A stretch of DNA of 64,000 bases from Varroa destructor (taxonomy: Eukaryota > Arthropoda > Arachnida > Mesostigmata > Varroidae). The translations under genes were made by a program, and so were the position numbers. The notes under the pieces were generated by a model, which saw only the letters and a program-made list of their open reading frames with translations, was not told where the DNA came from and made no database searches. This document shows, piece by piece, positions 26,501 to 37,457 of this stretch; the stretch's first letter is position 1; each line of letters starts with the position of its first letter. Where the stretch lies: NCBI RefSeq assembly GCF_002443255.2, contig NW_019211456.1, positions 45,217,955-45,281,954 on the forward strand, in the 5' to 3' direction.

Positions 26501-27485
26501 AGTAACGGTCATTAGAATGCGTAAATTATTTTTACCGATTTACATCGATGGCGTGGCATACACAAGAATTATAACGATAATCGAACAAATGATTATAATT
26601 TGCTTGAAGTAAAGTCTTGGACACATCATTAACCCGTTCACATATTTTGCGTCTGCATAATCTAATCGCTTCAAATAAATGTATATGACAATATGTAGTA
26701 GCAACTAAAGTCGGAACTGAAAAATGTAATATCTTGTTTTGTTAAATCTTTGACCCAGTCCATTGGGGTATGCTCGTCACAAGGTTATTTCAACTGATTT
26801 TCTTCTCAATGGTATTACGTAGCCTCTACAAATATTACTCCATTGAAGAGATCAAGAGCGCAGCATATGTGGTGTCCTGTTCTTAGTAGTTAAGTTGAGT
26901 ATTTGTGCTGCTATATACACGATAGTGAATAGAAACCTTAAGCGGAAAAATATATGATCTGGCTTTGTTGACACATTTTGTGTATATATGCCCGTTGACG
27001 GGCATGAACAAGCGTCTCGCTAAACCCGGCGCCCAGGTGCTGTCTTTTACTGAACTTAACCCTTAACACATTTGAATTTCTAAAAAAACTCAAAATATAT
27101 AATCCATATGTAACAAAATAAACGTATAAATAAACTTACTTCGTTAACTACCAATAACGCCTTGATGATGACAAGAATCTTTGCACCATTTTTGATTATA
27201 CGCGCCATTGCATATAATTATAAACGATGGTGGTAAAATCGTGACATCATTCTCTCAAAAATAGACACACATTCGAAAAGTCACCACCGTAAGTTCACAC
27301 CCGTCCCACTTTTTTGTACATTACAACCTCAATGTATTACTTACCCTATGTATGATTTCTTGAAGGTTTGATATGTCAACATTATACAAGAAGCTGGATT
27401 TTTGGATTGTATCTCGATCGAAGCCAAGCTCTCCTAGAAGGGTGTCAACTGTCGAACGGAAAGAGAGTTGACTTAACGGGCGCAC
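23532..27485 (-). CDS. mTERF-family protein, body B (six exons, no own start seen)
   Basis: Six exons read through in one frame to a stop: 27345-27485, 25530-25730, 25204-25296, 24864-25000, 24535-24688 and 23532-24014 (402 codons plus stop). Splice phases agree at each junction. Donors are GTAAG, GTATGT or GTAGAG type; one acceptor (before 25000, AATGAG) is weak. The sequence carries mTERF-type helical repeats (for example LGELGFDRDTI, ELGFSIEQIRWAPGLLL, LGLGDAWKKSKIVGEMLLY) and a polar C-terminal tail. mTERF proteins bind mitochondrial DNA or RNA and control transcription or ribosome assembly. Body B matches body A exon for exon, with about 40% identity by hand alignment (27 of 67 in exon 2, 22 of 51 in exon 5). 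The first exon has no usable ATG and starts 142 bases after body A stops, so it must be spliced to an upstream exon or be a 5'-truncated copy. The intact frame argues against a dead pseudogene. Confidence 0.75.
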
Positions 27486-27627
27486 CTGTAGGCCAAATCC
27501 GATTTATCATTACATGCCAGGCCTAGCTAATGTTGAAACTAGCTAAGAAAATAAATGTCACTAGTGAACAAAACCAAGATTACTATTTCATTTTAAACAG
27601 TTTTACCAAATATACATTACTCGTTTA

Positions 27628-30600
27628 TCAATAGTTATAAAACGGCAATCCACCCTTTTTTTTCGCAGATTCAATTGGTGAGTCTGTTGTATCTTCTCCG
27701 TCTTCGCTATTGACTGCGCAATTTAGTACCGGCTTTGAACTCATTTTTATTTCTTCGAACCTTGCAGGCGGTAAGGGACGCCAGTTCGAGGTAGCAGATA
27801 TATTCCCCGTCAAGTTATCCGATGTATGTGATTTACATGTTTCAGTATCCGCTGAATTTTCAGTACTGTCCCCGTATACAAAATCTTCGTCAAATTCTTT
27901 GCAGTGAGCTCTCTTCGCAAAATAAATACTCTGAGAGGGATACCGCAACCTATCGGTGTCTGCCTTTTCAGTTTGCCTCACTATGCCGCATTCGATCTCA
28001 TAGAGTAGCATCTCACCGGCAAATTTGAATTTCCGCCATTCCTTTCCGAGACCAAGTTCCTGCACCATCGTAAAAATAATAGAATCACATTTAATAAAGG
28101 GACGCGCCAATTAAAGCTTGATCTATACGGTTGTATGACACTTCTATAGCTTCCTACCTTAATGTAGTCCAGTTCCTGTAAAACAGCCCAGCCCTCACGC
28201 AGAACTTCCTGACTGTGTAACAGCAACCCAGGGGCTGCCATAATCTGCTCCTTACTGAGAGAAAGTTCACCCAGGAGAACAGTAGCAGAACACTGAGTGT
28301 TCATAGGCGAGCTAAAAAAACATGAATACAAATTATTTGCTAACATTTTTAAACAAACGCATTTCTATATCCTAAAATACTTATATCCTGATCTGCATTT
28401 TTTAAGCCTTATGCCTCATGATGTAAAAGCTAGACAACAACTAGTACTTTAGATTTTTTAGAATTGCTTGCGGGAGCCGTAATTCAATAATTTAATGATA
28501 ATATTTTAGGTCGCCAGCATAGGGATTTGTTGATAAAAACTTTGAGAACCAAAAAAAAATTGCACGAGATAAGAAATTTTAAATACGCTATAAATTCGAA
28601 CTTTACAATGATCAACCTTCGTCACATATGTTTAGGCCAGGCGATAGTTTTCATTGGTTACCTTTGTTAACAGTATCTAGGAAACGGAAATTAAAAAAAT
28701 AATAACAATCAATCATTTGTAATTTACAGCTGCACCACATTTACACAGTCTGCATTAGTAGACGCAATCAAAAATTTTATTAAATAATCTTTAAGAATAA
28801 TAAGATAGTTATGAGTTACAATGATCTGCGATTAGTTCGGGTCTTAAAATACAATTAATTTAAATAAATTTATAAGGTAAATGCTATTGTTATTGCTAAA
28901 AAAATTGTTAAACAACCGTTTTATCTCAGTTCTAAATACCTGAGCAGAGAGGTCTTGTGAAGTCTCAACTTGGTGGCGAACATCATTTTTTCGTTATGAT
29001 CAACGATCTTGAGACGCCTTTGTAGGTACCTTATCAGATCATTAGTTGCTTGTAATTTTAGATTACTCTGTAAATCGAGTTCAGGTTGAACAAAAGCCCA
29101 ACGGTAGAAAACTGGCAGTATTAATAAGCTGCTATCTAGCATTTACAAAAAAGAATATAGCTTACACCTGAGTGAAGATGTGTCATATATCAACAATATT
29201 TATTTATGAACAATTCGTTTAAAACTTAGGTAACACTTGTCGACATAAGAGTGGACGGTATATTCTTACGTTTTTGCTCTTGTTTCACATCCAAAAGTCA
29301 TTTACACAAAAATAGACATCTCAATAGGGATACACGTATCTAAGCAACATAAGGCACATGGCTGAATTGAGACAATCTATATGTACATTATTTATATACA
29401 GAACTTCAATACACATCTTTTGTACTTTGTGCCTGAAAAACTTACTCAATTAGCCGCTCTAATAACAAACTAAAACCAAGAAATAATTTAAGCAAGCAAA
29501 AATTACACTTCTCATGTGACGTACCACGCCTATATTCTCTCTTTGCACGTCCCAATTGTTTGTTAGTACCCTTAGGAACATGAGACTTTCTCGATGCATT
29601 GCGATATCTACCGACTGGAATCGCGAAAAAAAGATATGTAGCCTATAGTTATAGTTAGAATATAATAAGGATAAGGGTTCAGTAATTTATCATAAGTCAC
29701 CAAAAAGAAGGAGTATAAATCCAATGAACCTTTATTTTGTCAGTTACTACGCCGAAGCATACGCAGACATCATAATAACAGCGACTACAATTCACAATGT
29801 CGTCGACATAACTTATAGTTTTGGTATAAAGTGTAAATTACAGAAAATCGTTAAAAGCTATATTTTGAAAACTGTTTTTCATGATGATCATATGAAACTA
29901 AATACAAAGGTGATAGCTACAACATTGATGGAAAGTTTCCGCCTGTTTGTAGATACCATTTAATTATGCATTATTATCCTAAAATACTTTTTCTAACTAG
30001 AGCTCACCGTATTGACCAAACTGAAGCGCTCGCTTAGTAGGTTCGCATGGTAAAGATAAACTTGAGGATGACACCATACTTGTTGTGGCATTATTTCGTG
30101 GTCTTCTAAAATTGACTCGACCTTGCAAATATTGTCAGGATCTGCTGAGAGTATACTGGGCTCTTTTCGAGCCAAATCGGCCAATGTAAAGCTCGATAAG
30201 GTGTCCACCTGGAAGACAGTAACACTTCAATACGTCTTGATCATCCCTCTTTAAGCAAGACTTTTTTGCTTACTTTTACTTCTTTGTCATACCTAAGGCT
30301 ACTATTTAATCAACCAATGCCCATTAGGAGCCGAGGCCACTCATCACTGTGTTTAGGACACGAATTTTTGCCTTAGGTGTAGAACCCGGATTCCACTAAA
30401 TTTTAAATTTCTCTTGCTAATTCAAATGCCTGAGCTAAGCAATTAATGCATCATAGTTGAAACTTGATTCCAAATTACGGGTTTAACTGACATGACAGTC
30501 ATTATTCGAAGTAAGTAAATAAAAGAAATTGCGTGTGCCGAACATTTGACTCAGCAATAATATAAAAGTAAAATAATTTTTTACACAATGTCGTTTGAGA

Positions 30601-30867
30601 TACAACGACCAGAATGATATGATCCATGTTAAGTCAAGATGAACCATCATCAGATTTTAAGTTTTTCAGTCTAATTGATGACTTGCTATATTATTCTATC
30701 AATAACTTAGAAAGATCTCTAATAATCACCCTATCAACGAGGGCCTGAAGGTTAAATGTATCGAGGGTAAGGAAGTATTCACTGCTTCGAATGGTGTCCA
30801 AATCCAAACCGAGTATCTTTTGAAGAATATTAAGCTTTGCATCCATGAGACGTACGCTCTGCATTAC
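27628..30867 (-). CDS. mTERF-family protein, body A (six exons)
   Basis: Exons: 30730-30867, 30008-30208, 29525-29614, 28940-29067, 28158-28311 and 27628-28059, ending in TGA (380 codons plus stop). Phases are 0, 0, 0, 2, 0, the same as body B. Exon lengths 138/201/90/128/154/432 match 141/201/93/137/154/483 in B. Repeats such as ILGLDLDTI, ARKEPSIL, GELSLSKEQIMAAPGLLL and ELGLGKEWRKFKFAGEMLLY fit the mTERF helical repeat, as in mitochondrial transcription termination factors of the mTTF/mTERF5 type. The C-terminal 100 residues are acidic and Ser/Thr-rich. Joined to the leader exon at 36609 it would give 422 aa, close to insect mTTF size. Joined through leader exons 2-3 it keeps frame only with an unusual acceptor (GCAGAG then C, starting at 30856), giving 521 aa. 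Family is secure; which 5' exons are used is not. Confidence 0.8.
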
Positions 30868-31433
30868 CTATGAGAAAGGGTTGTTAATTAGTTTTTGCAA
30901 TATTTACGCATTTTGGACATAACGTATTATAGACAAATAAATGATTTGGGAAATTTTAGCCATCTAGTTAAACTGTGTACACCAAAAGGCCTAGCCATAG
31001 GGATTAAACTACAATATCCGATCGAAAGCTTCCTCCCCTCTTAAAAAAAAGTCTGCCTTTCCCGTTTTCTTTACTTGCTATTCTTTACTTGCTATATTTC
31101 TGATATGCAATTCGAAAGCGCTTTTCTTGCCCAATCTATGTGTCTTATCGATATTATCTTGTAAGTGCACTTTCAACTCGAAAAGGTCCTCAGAAATTCT
31201 AGGTGAAAAAGGGAATTTTCGACACCGTCTATGCAATGCATTTGGTAGAAGCCAAAACTCCGCTAAAACAACCCTTTACATTTGCTTTGTGTACAATAAC
31301 GACAAAAAAGACCGCACTAGGCTGGCTTACCAAGTCTAAAAATGGTATCTGGGATTAACAGAATGCATTCGCTTTACACGACCGTCTGAGTTTAAGAATG
31401 GCTGTCTGAAAGTATTTCTGAAAAAACACAATT

Positions 31434-31850
31434 GACAAAAAACCCTGGAACTGGCCAAAAAGGTGGGTTGCAGATACACAACTGTCCTTAGCCACCTCAA
31501 AGTCCTTGAGAACTTGCGTACCTCATAAATTCTTTGAAACCTACAAAAATTTCGGCTTAATTCTGCATCTCAGTGTTTCGCATGGTGTCAGGCGCCAAGC
31601 AGCCACAATAACGGATTTTTGCACAAAATCATCATCATAAAATGGTGTTTATTGTCAATATGAACCACAGATCAGAATGAATTGCTCCAGAAGAGAAGCC
31701 ATGGTACAGGACCCAACCAGATCTTTATCTACAAAGTTATACCTCGTTCACTGGTAAATAATCTCAGGAACCACACATTTAGCAGTAAAAGGGGCCTCAA
31801 AACCTGAGTGGACGAATTATTCAACACGAAATCTGAAAATTTCTGACGAA
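31434..31850 (+). mobile_element. Decayed mariner-type transposase fragment
   Basis: Plus-strand translation gives a recognisable but broken mariner/Tc1 transposase core. A helix-turn-helix part reads TLELAKKVGCRYTTVLSHLK. It is followed by a stretch in the position of the WVPHEL linker, a GFLHKIIII segment in the place of the FLxRIVTGDEKW block, and a KRSHGTGPNQIFIYKV segment where mariners have the P-x-LH-x-KVM block. There are in-frame stops, and the catalytic Asp of the DEKW block is lost. Terminal repeats were not found. It lies inside the intron between mTERF exon 3 and body A, in the opposite orientation. Confidence 0.55.
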
Positions 31851-32259
31851 GAGAGATAAATAAATTAGTTGACCGATAGGAGAAGTTCGGAAACCGGAAA
31901 TACATGACAACTTATAACCACAATAATAAAATATGTAGTTTTGTATAAAAAAAAACGTATTTTTTTCTTGTTTTTTCTTTCCAACCCGGTAATTTGTATG
32001 GCAGAATTAAAATAACAGAAACTTACGTATGCATATTGTTACATTATGCGCGTTGCATCTTGATAAACTCATTGCTCTGGGATGAACGAAATCATATGGG
32101 GCTTCATCAAAGCGGCCCAAACAGAGCGGGAAACCGCGAATTTGAGGGCAGAGAAGCTAAAAAATGGACTAGCGGAATAGCCTAAAAAGAATAACCTGGG
32201 ATTCAGGTAGTTTAGTCAGAACCTACCTTAGCGGACTGTGCAAGTGTGGTACACCCGCG

Positions 32260-33672
32260 ATGTACCCTATTACTTGGCAGGGATTCACGCAAGCTCTGAC
32301 GAACCGCGCTTCAGAAGAAGAGTTTAACTCGCCCGAGAAATTTTTATACCTTATTAAAATCTGGAAAAAAATATTCGTAGCGTTGCAGGCGAGGCAATCG
32401 TTGCTCGACGAAATTAGGCTAAACCTCAATTTTGTTGCGCTTTTAGGAAAAATACAGGAGATGGCTAGTCATCTTCTGAAACTTACGGGCGTATCAATGG
32501 ATTTGTTCCCCGAGTTTGTAAGTACCGTACTTCCTGTGCGAGGAACCCGGCACGTCGTAAAAATTTCACGCAATTTGGTCTAAGAGTGAAGTATCGAGGA
32601 TGGCTTATTAGTATGGTGTGAACACCTCAAACGATTTCTGGATATCACGTCAACACGAACCAGGATTCGAGCCTCACGTTGTTTGAAAATCACCCGGTTG
32701 TAAGCTAAAAATATGCATTATGCGGACGGCACTCCCGCTTCAGCTATAACAGCATATAAATAGAGTCCTCTCTGGTCGCCGATAAGAAATATGCTTAAGC
32801 GAGGTACAGTTAACTTAAGTATTTCACAGACTACTTGCGAGTTGAAAATGCAGCATTATACGGAAAGGAAAATCTGGTCTTAGGGAACATAAGGAAAAAT
32901 AGGGAATACTTTAGAAACTGCCTGCGAACTCCTTACTATAACGACGATAGGTTCTTGGAACGCCTATGGGACAGCTACTGACAATCGTGACAAGCTGAGC
33001 GCTGAACTCTGTAGAGCACGATCCCACGAATTACAAGTGCTTAGTAGGATTGTGTGCAGGAGTCTGTCCAAACAGACATTGCTGAATAATTAGGAAGCTA
33101 GCGGCGGATCCTCTGTATTGTTGGATGATTTGACCACTTTCTTATACAATTAGTGGGTTTTACGAGTGGGCGAAACTACAATCGGTAATGGTAATTAAAA
33201 CAAGGGACGAAATCATTCTCACGTGGGTTAGAAGCTCGTGGTTTTTCTCTGTAAAAGGAATCTGTGGGGTACACTTACAACATTCGGGGCTTTTACTGAC
33301 TCATGCGAGTCGTCAACCTTCAATCGTCCTTTTAAATACTCTGTCATAAAAATTGCCCAAAATTTCGCCACTGGAATCGACATCAACCTTTCTGCAGGTA
33401 AAACCTGTGAAAACATCGGTAGAGTTTAACATTAGACCTTGGTTGGTTACATTGGTTCGTTGGGTATTGTACAGAAAGCTGCATATCTGACAACATATAA
33501 TCTTGACGTTAAAGCTGAAATGGGTCAAGCCTACCCACCTGCAAAAGGCGATCGGTTAGAGAGCGCGGGCAGTCAGGTATTTGGTTCACTACAACCGTCA
33601 GAACATCACTATGAAGCGCAATCAACTTATCAACTCTGCATAACAAAGAAAACAACCAGAAGTTCTTTATAA
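32260..33672 (+). pseudogene. Unrecognised open segments in the mTERF intron
   Basis: Three plus-strand open segments (32260-32583, 33238-33429, 33439-33672; 107, 63 and 77 codons) follow one another within the long intron of the mTERF locus. The first is rich in charged and Leu residues and looks protein-like. Between them, near 32840-32985, another short stretch also reads like coding sequence with later stops. They may be remnants of one transposed or processed gene broken by frameshifts, or unrelated chance frames. No domain is recognised. Confidence 0.2.
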
Positions 33673-34110
33673 ATTAACTAAGTATATTCTCAAAATATGA
33701 TCTATTATTATTGTAGTTGACGTTGCCTTTAAGTTGCAATTATATAGCCAAACACAATTATGGATGAGCAAAAAAAATTGCAACAATAAAAACGTTCACG
33801 ATTAATCGTGCACTACGCTTTTCAGTTTCGTCTGCTTCCTGTTTACGAAAAGTTTAGTTGGTATCCATTTTGTTTCATACAAGTTGTCAACACTGCTTCA
33901 CGAAACCTCCTGTTTGAGAAACGTTAGCTGTTGATCCAGTGTCAAAAAGCCATTAAAGGCTTTCGATTACGAGAACTCGACAGGTGCCCTGTCTTCAGCG
34001 AATTATAACGTTTAACAGATTAGAACATAAAGTCATATTTTCAAGCAACAAATCTTATCAATTGAAGCAACAACATTCTAGTAAACGATTAGAAAATGAG
34101 AACATCTTAC

Positions 34111-36609
34111 GTTTTGAGTTCATATAACGTCCTTTGTAAAATGTAAGGAAAGACAATCACATGACGCAGATTCACTTGCTGTAAACCTAACTCTTCAAGA
34201 ATGTACTTTTGGTGTTGTATAGTAACCCATGGTCTTGCCAAGATTCGTCCGTACCTAAAAAAGAAATTGTCATTTTCTGATTATACCAAATGACGTTGAC
34301 AGGGTATAAAAAATTATTAATGAGAACAGAGAATTGAAAATTTAAAAAAAAATCAGTTGCAAGTTTACTGATTTTAGTTAAAATTTCAATTACAAATTCA
34401 GAATTGCTTGATTAATAACAATAATATTATAATTAGTAAAAATAATAAAATACAAGGCGTACGGCATGAACGTTTCTTATGTTTACAGCCACCTTTCGCG
34501 TGAGTTGCAAATCAAATGCTGTAAACGACTTCTGATGTTTCCTGAAGGCTCACTTGTAGAACATCACCTGGTACAGTAGAGTAATAACTTGTCATCTACA
34601 GAGCCTATATATATACATACATATAGCATATAATTTGATTCTTCTGCAAAGCAGATTCATTTCGACTTAGAATGTCCTCCCGGCAACCGCCTTATGAATG
34701 CGTCTACGCAATTTCGCGATAAGTCCAAAACGTCTTATATTTTGTTTGTTCTCTTAAGGCTCGAGAAGAACCATCTTGACATAGAGGCGGCATTGTATAA
34801 CTGGTAATATTTTGATCTTGAAGTTACAAGGTATTAGCGAAGGAAGAATGAGTTGAATGCTTGTTGAGGGTGCATTTCGTTCTACCATACATAAATCACC
34901 TGCGGGCATAAATATTTCAACTACAAGTGTTTCCAGTCGCCGCAGAAAACTGTTTGAAAGAGACAAGAAAAAAACAACGATACAGAGATTTCTGGTCGAA
35001 TCCCTAACGTATATTTCGTCGGCTTTCCTTTTCATATCATCAGTTTTGGTGGGGTAGTACTTACTGTCACACTATGAAGATAAGTGTTACTTTGGTTTTA
35101 ATTTGATTGTAACTCTTCAATATCTTCGTTTCCTAAAGCTTTAAAGTCAGTTCAAATAGGTTTAAATAAGTTCTCACGTCTTCCGCTGGCTTTGCAAATA
35201 AATCTTGAGGAGGACTATTTCTAGCTTTCTAGAATTTACTCTTCCTGTGATACCTTTGTCATTCGAATTGTGACAAAACTGGGGTAAGATTTTAATTAGC
35301 TCCATTGCGCGAAGGTCGCTTCCACACGTCAACGTTGCGGTAACCGCCTTGTCTATCTCATAAGTGATAAATTCTTGTTGTACAAATCCGCTTAGTTGCT
35401 AGTTACAGGGAGGAATACTTCCTATTTAGCCTTGTAAAAGTGTCTAAATTATTTTGCCGAGCGCTGTACTTCAAAAATAGCAGAATGCTCTAGGCATTAA
35501 CCAATTGCTCTGAACGTACTCGACATAACTAGTACTGCTCTTATTACAAATAATTGATCGGTTTTTATAAGATGGTAGTACCGATCACGTCTAGACAGAT
35601 GTGACATTCAATAATCATTTTAAAGTAATAGATTTAATGCTACGAAAAATTCGCTCAACTTAGCTTTCTACCACCAGGTTCGTTGATAAATTAAAATTAC
35701 CATGTTTTCCGTTGTCAACAATTACTGTGTAAGATACATAAACTCGATACTACTCGATTCAGCATTGCTCATACGGAACCAGTTACAGATTGTGAAAATG
35801 TGTTTGGATAGCTTACCTTATTATAGACTCATTATCAAAGCTCGTTTTGAGCATCCGTGCAGCATGCAATATCTGTGATAGTGTGCGATTCCGCAGTTCT
35901 GGATAAGAACGAAAAAGTTTAAGGCACTTCCCTTCATCGCAGTTTAGAACTTTGCTGAGCTCTTGAGCAGCATGTCGTACCTGTAAGTACAAACCGGTTT
36001 ATTCCTCAATACAGTTAAGATCTTTAGTTATGGTAAGGAAGTTAGCACACATGACGTCACTTCTGCATCTGTATAGATTCACGAATGAAAAATATATTGT
36101 CTACCGACTTCGGTAAGAAGCAAGAGATACGTACTTTTTATAGTTAAATTTGAAAGGGAGACATGAAGAAGCGTTTTATCTATTATACATAAGTTCAAGC
36201 AATCCCACTGGTATATCCCAATATATAATTACGAATTTAAAAATGGAGAGCCAGTGCATTCCAAAAATGCCCCTCCCATCTCACCTAGACATGGTTATAA
36301 TTATTTTACTATTCTCCGAAGCCTTTTTCTAAAGAAATGACGCGTATAAATTCGAACTTTATAGTTCATGCCGACCTCGCTTATTCTATTATCAACTACT
36401 GCAGCGACTGTCTAAACGGGTCATGGGAAATACGATTTATAGATATGAATTTGAATGAATGTTCTAAAGAAAACTAATCATACCTGTTGTTCCATCATTC
36501 GATTATTTGGGTGCTTAATTCCTACGGTGGCCTTGTAGTTACGCACAAAACCATTTGTTCGCGCCAAGACATTTCTGTCTATGAAAATTGTCCCGAGCTT
36601 CCGTAGCAT
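34111..36609 (-). CDS. mTERF locus leader exon and first two mTERF-like exons
   Basis: Exon 1 (36484-36609) starts MLRKLGTIF, is basic with a single Asp near the start, and looks like a mitochondrial targeting peptide. It ends in phase 0 at GTATGA. Exon 2 (35817-35980) begins VRHAAQELSKVLNC and continues KCLKLFRSYPELRNR. Exon 3 (34111-34254) contains YILEELGLQQVNLRHVIVFPYIL. Both carry mTERF-type L-x-LGL and FP repeats and have clean AG and GTAAG boundaries (phases 0 to 2, then 2 to 2). Exon 2, the first exon of body A and the first exon of body B all have a Val-Arg start, at or near the splice junction. Exon 3 ends in phase 2, which does not fit the natural phase-0 start of body A, so exons 2-3 may be the rest of a third, incomplete copy or need an alternative acceptor. 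Exon 1 fits any of the three in frame. Confidence 0.7.
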
Positions 36610-37457
36610 TGGTAATCTTACGAGCTCACTAGTGCAGTAGACTCGACTCTCAGACAATTACACCTGTCTAACAAAAAAAACACACCAAAGTACTCCACAG
36701 TCGGTTTACTTGCGAGAAAACACATGTTCGTAAATATTTCTCTCTAAACTAGTCTTCTAAAATCTGCAATAATAAAGAATGAGCATCTTGATTGTTGACT
36801 CGTTGCCGAGAAGGGTCTCTATACGCTTGTCGTCTGCTAGCTTTCCGTGAATAATCCGAAACATGTGCAAGATGTTTGTTCGTTCTGTGGTCGGGGCGCA
36901 TAGTGATGGTTCAGCTTACGTGAAGTGTACAAGTGTGTGATAGTAGAAGAATTTTTTCAATTGGACTGCGATTTCTAGACGAATTTTCGGACGGAAGTAA
37001 AGATAGGAAGGTTATATCTGTGGTCTGATTGCTCTTAGTTTTGTATATAATTATATTTGTCACCGATAATCCTCCAATTGGCATCAGGGGGTGCTCGAAC
37101 ATGATGTAAAACAGGTGCACTTGAATTGTAGGGAAGAAGATCGTACATATATGAATAGGCTGTTTGCACTCGTTTTTTCTTCATTTATTCTCTAGGTACA
37201 GGTGGGTGATTGAGATGATGATCTAGAATTGTGGAGGTAAGAAGCTTGCTCAGATTTAGTGTTAGCAAATACCTATTCATATTTATACTACTATGAAATT
37301 TATACTATTTTAGCCGGGCACTGTCATGTATTGCGATCAGACTAAACGGATCCGAAATTTCATTGTGTGTAATACGTTGTATGGGAATTATGTAATATTT
37401 TTTTACGCATCTTGAAACGATCTACATTCTAAATAATTTTTCACAGGTACAGTGAAG
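36610..37457. promoter_or_regulatory. Shared divergent promoter region of mTERF and BCD1
   Basis: The two start codons lie head to head 848 bases apart, so this region should hold both promoters. On plus, a likely non-coding first exon of BCD1 ends at 37236 (GGAG then GTAAGA), followed by a 210-base intron ending in TTTTTCACAG at 37446. The coding ATG follows 11 bases later. No TATA box stands out. A short ATG-ATG-ATC-TAG upstream ORF lies in the proposed 5' exon. Confidence 0.45.

Noticed and set aside
26987..27004. Palindrome ATGCCCGTTGACGGGCAT
   Set aside because: Lies inside an mTERF intron; an 18-base palindrome-like element alone has no supported function.
33228..33416. Minus-strand exon-like frame with AG and GTAAGT borders, resembling the fourth exon of the mTERF bodies
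   Set aside because: Only a short YL-x-x-RLK-like match; its phase does not fit mTERF exon 3, and the opposite strand is equally open. Too weak to call as a third-copy exon.
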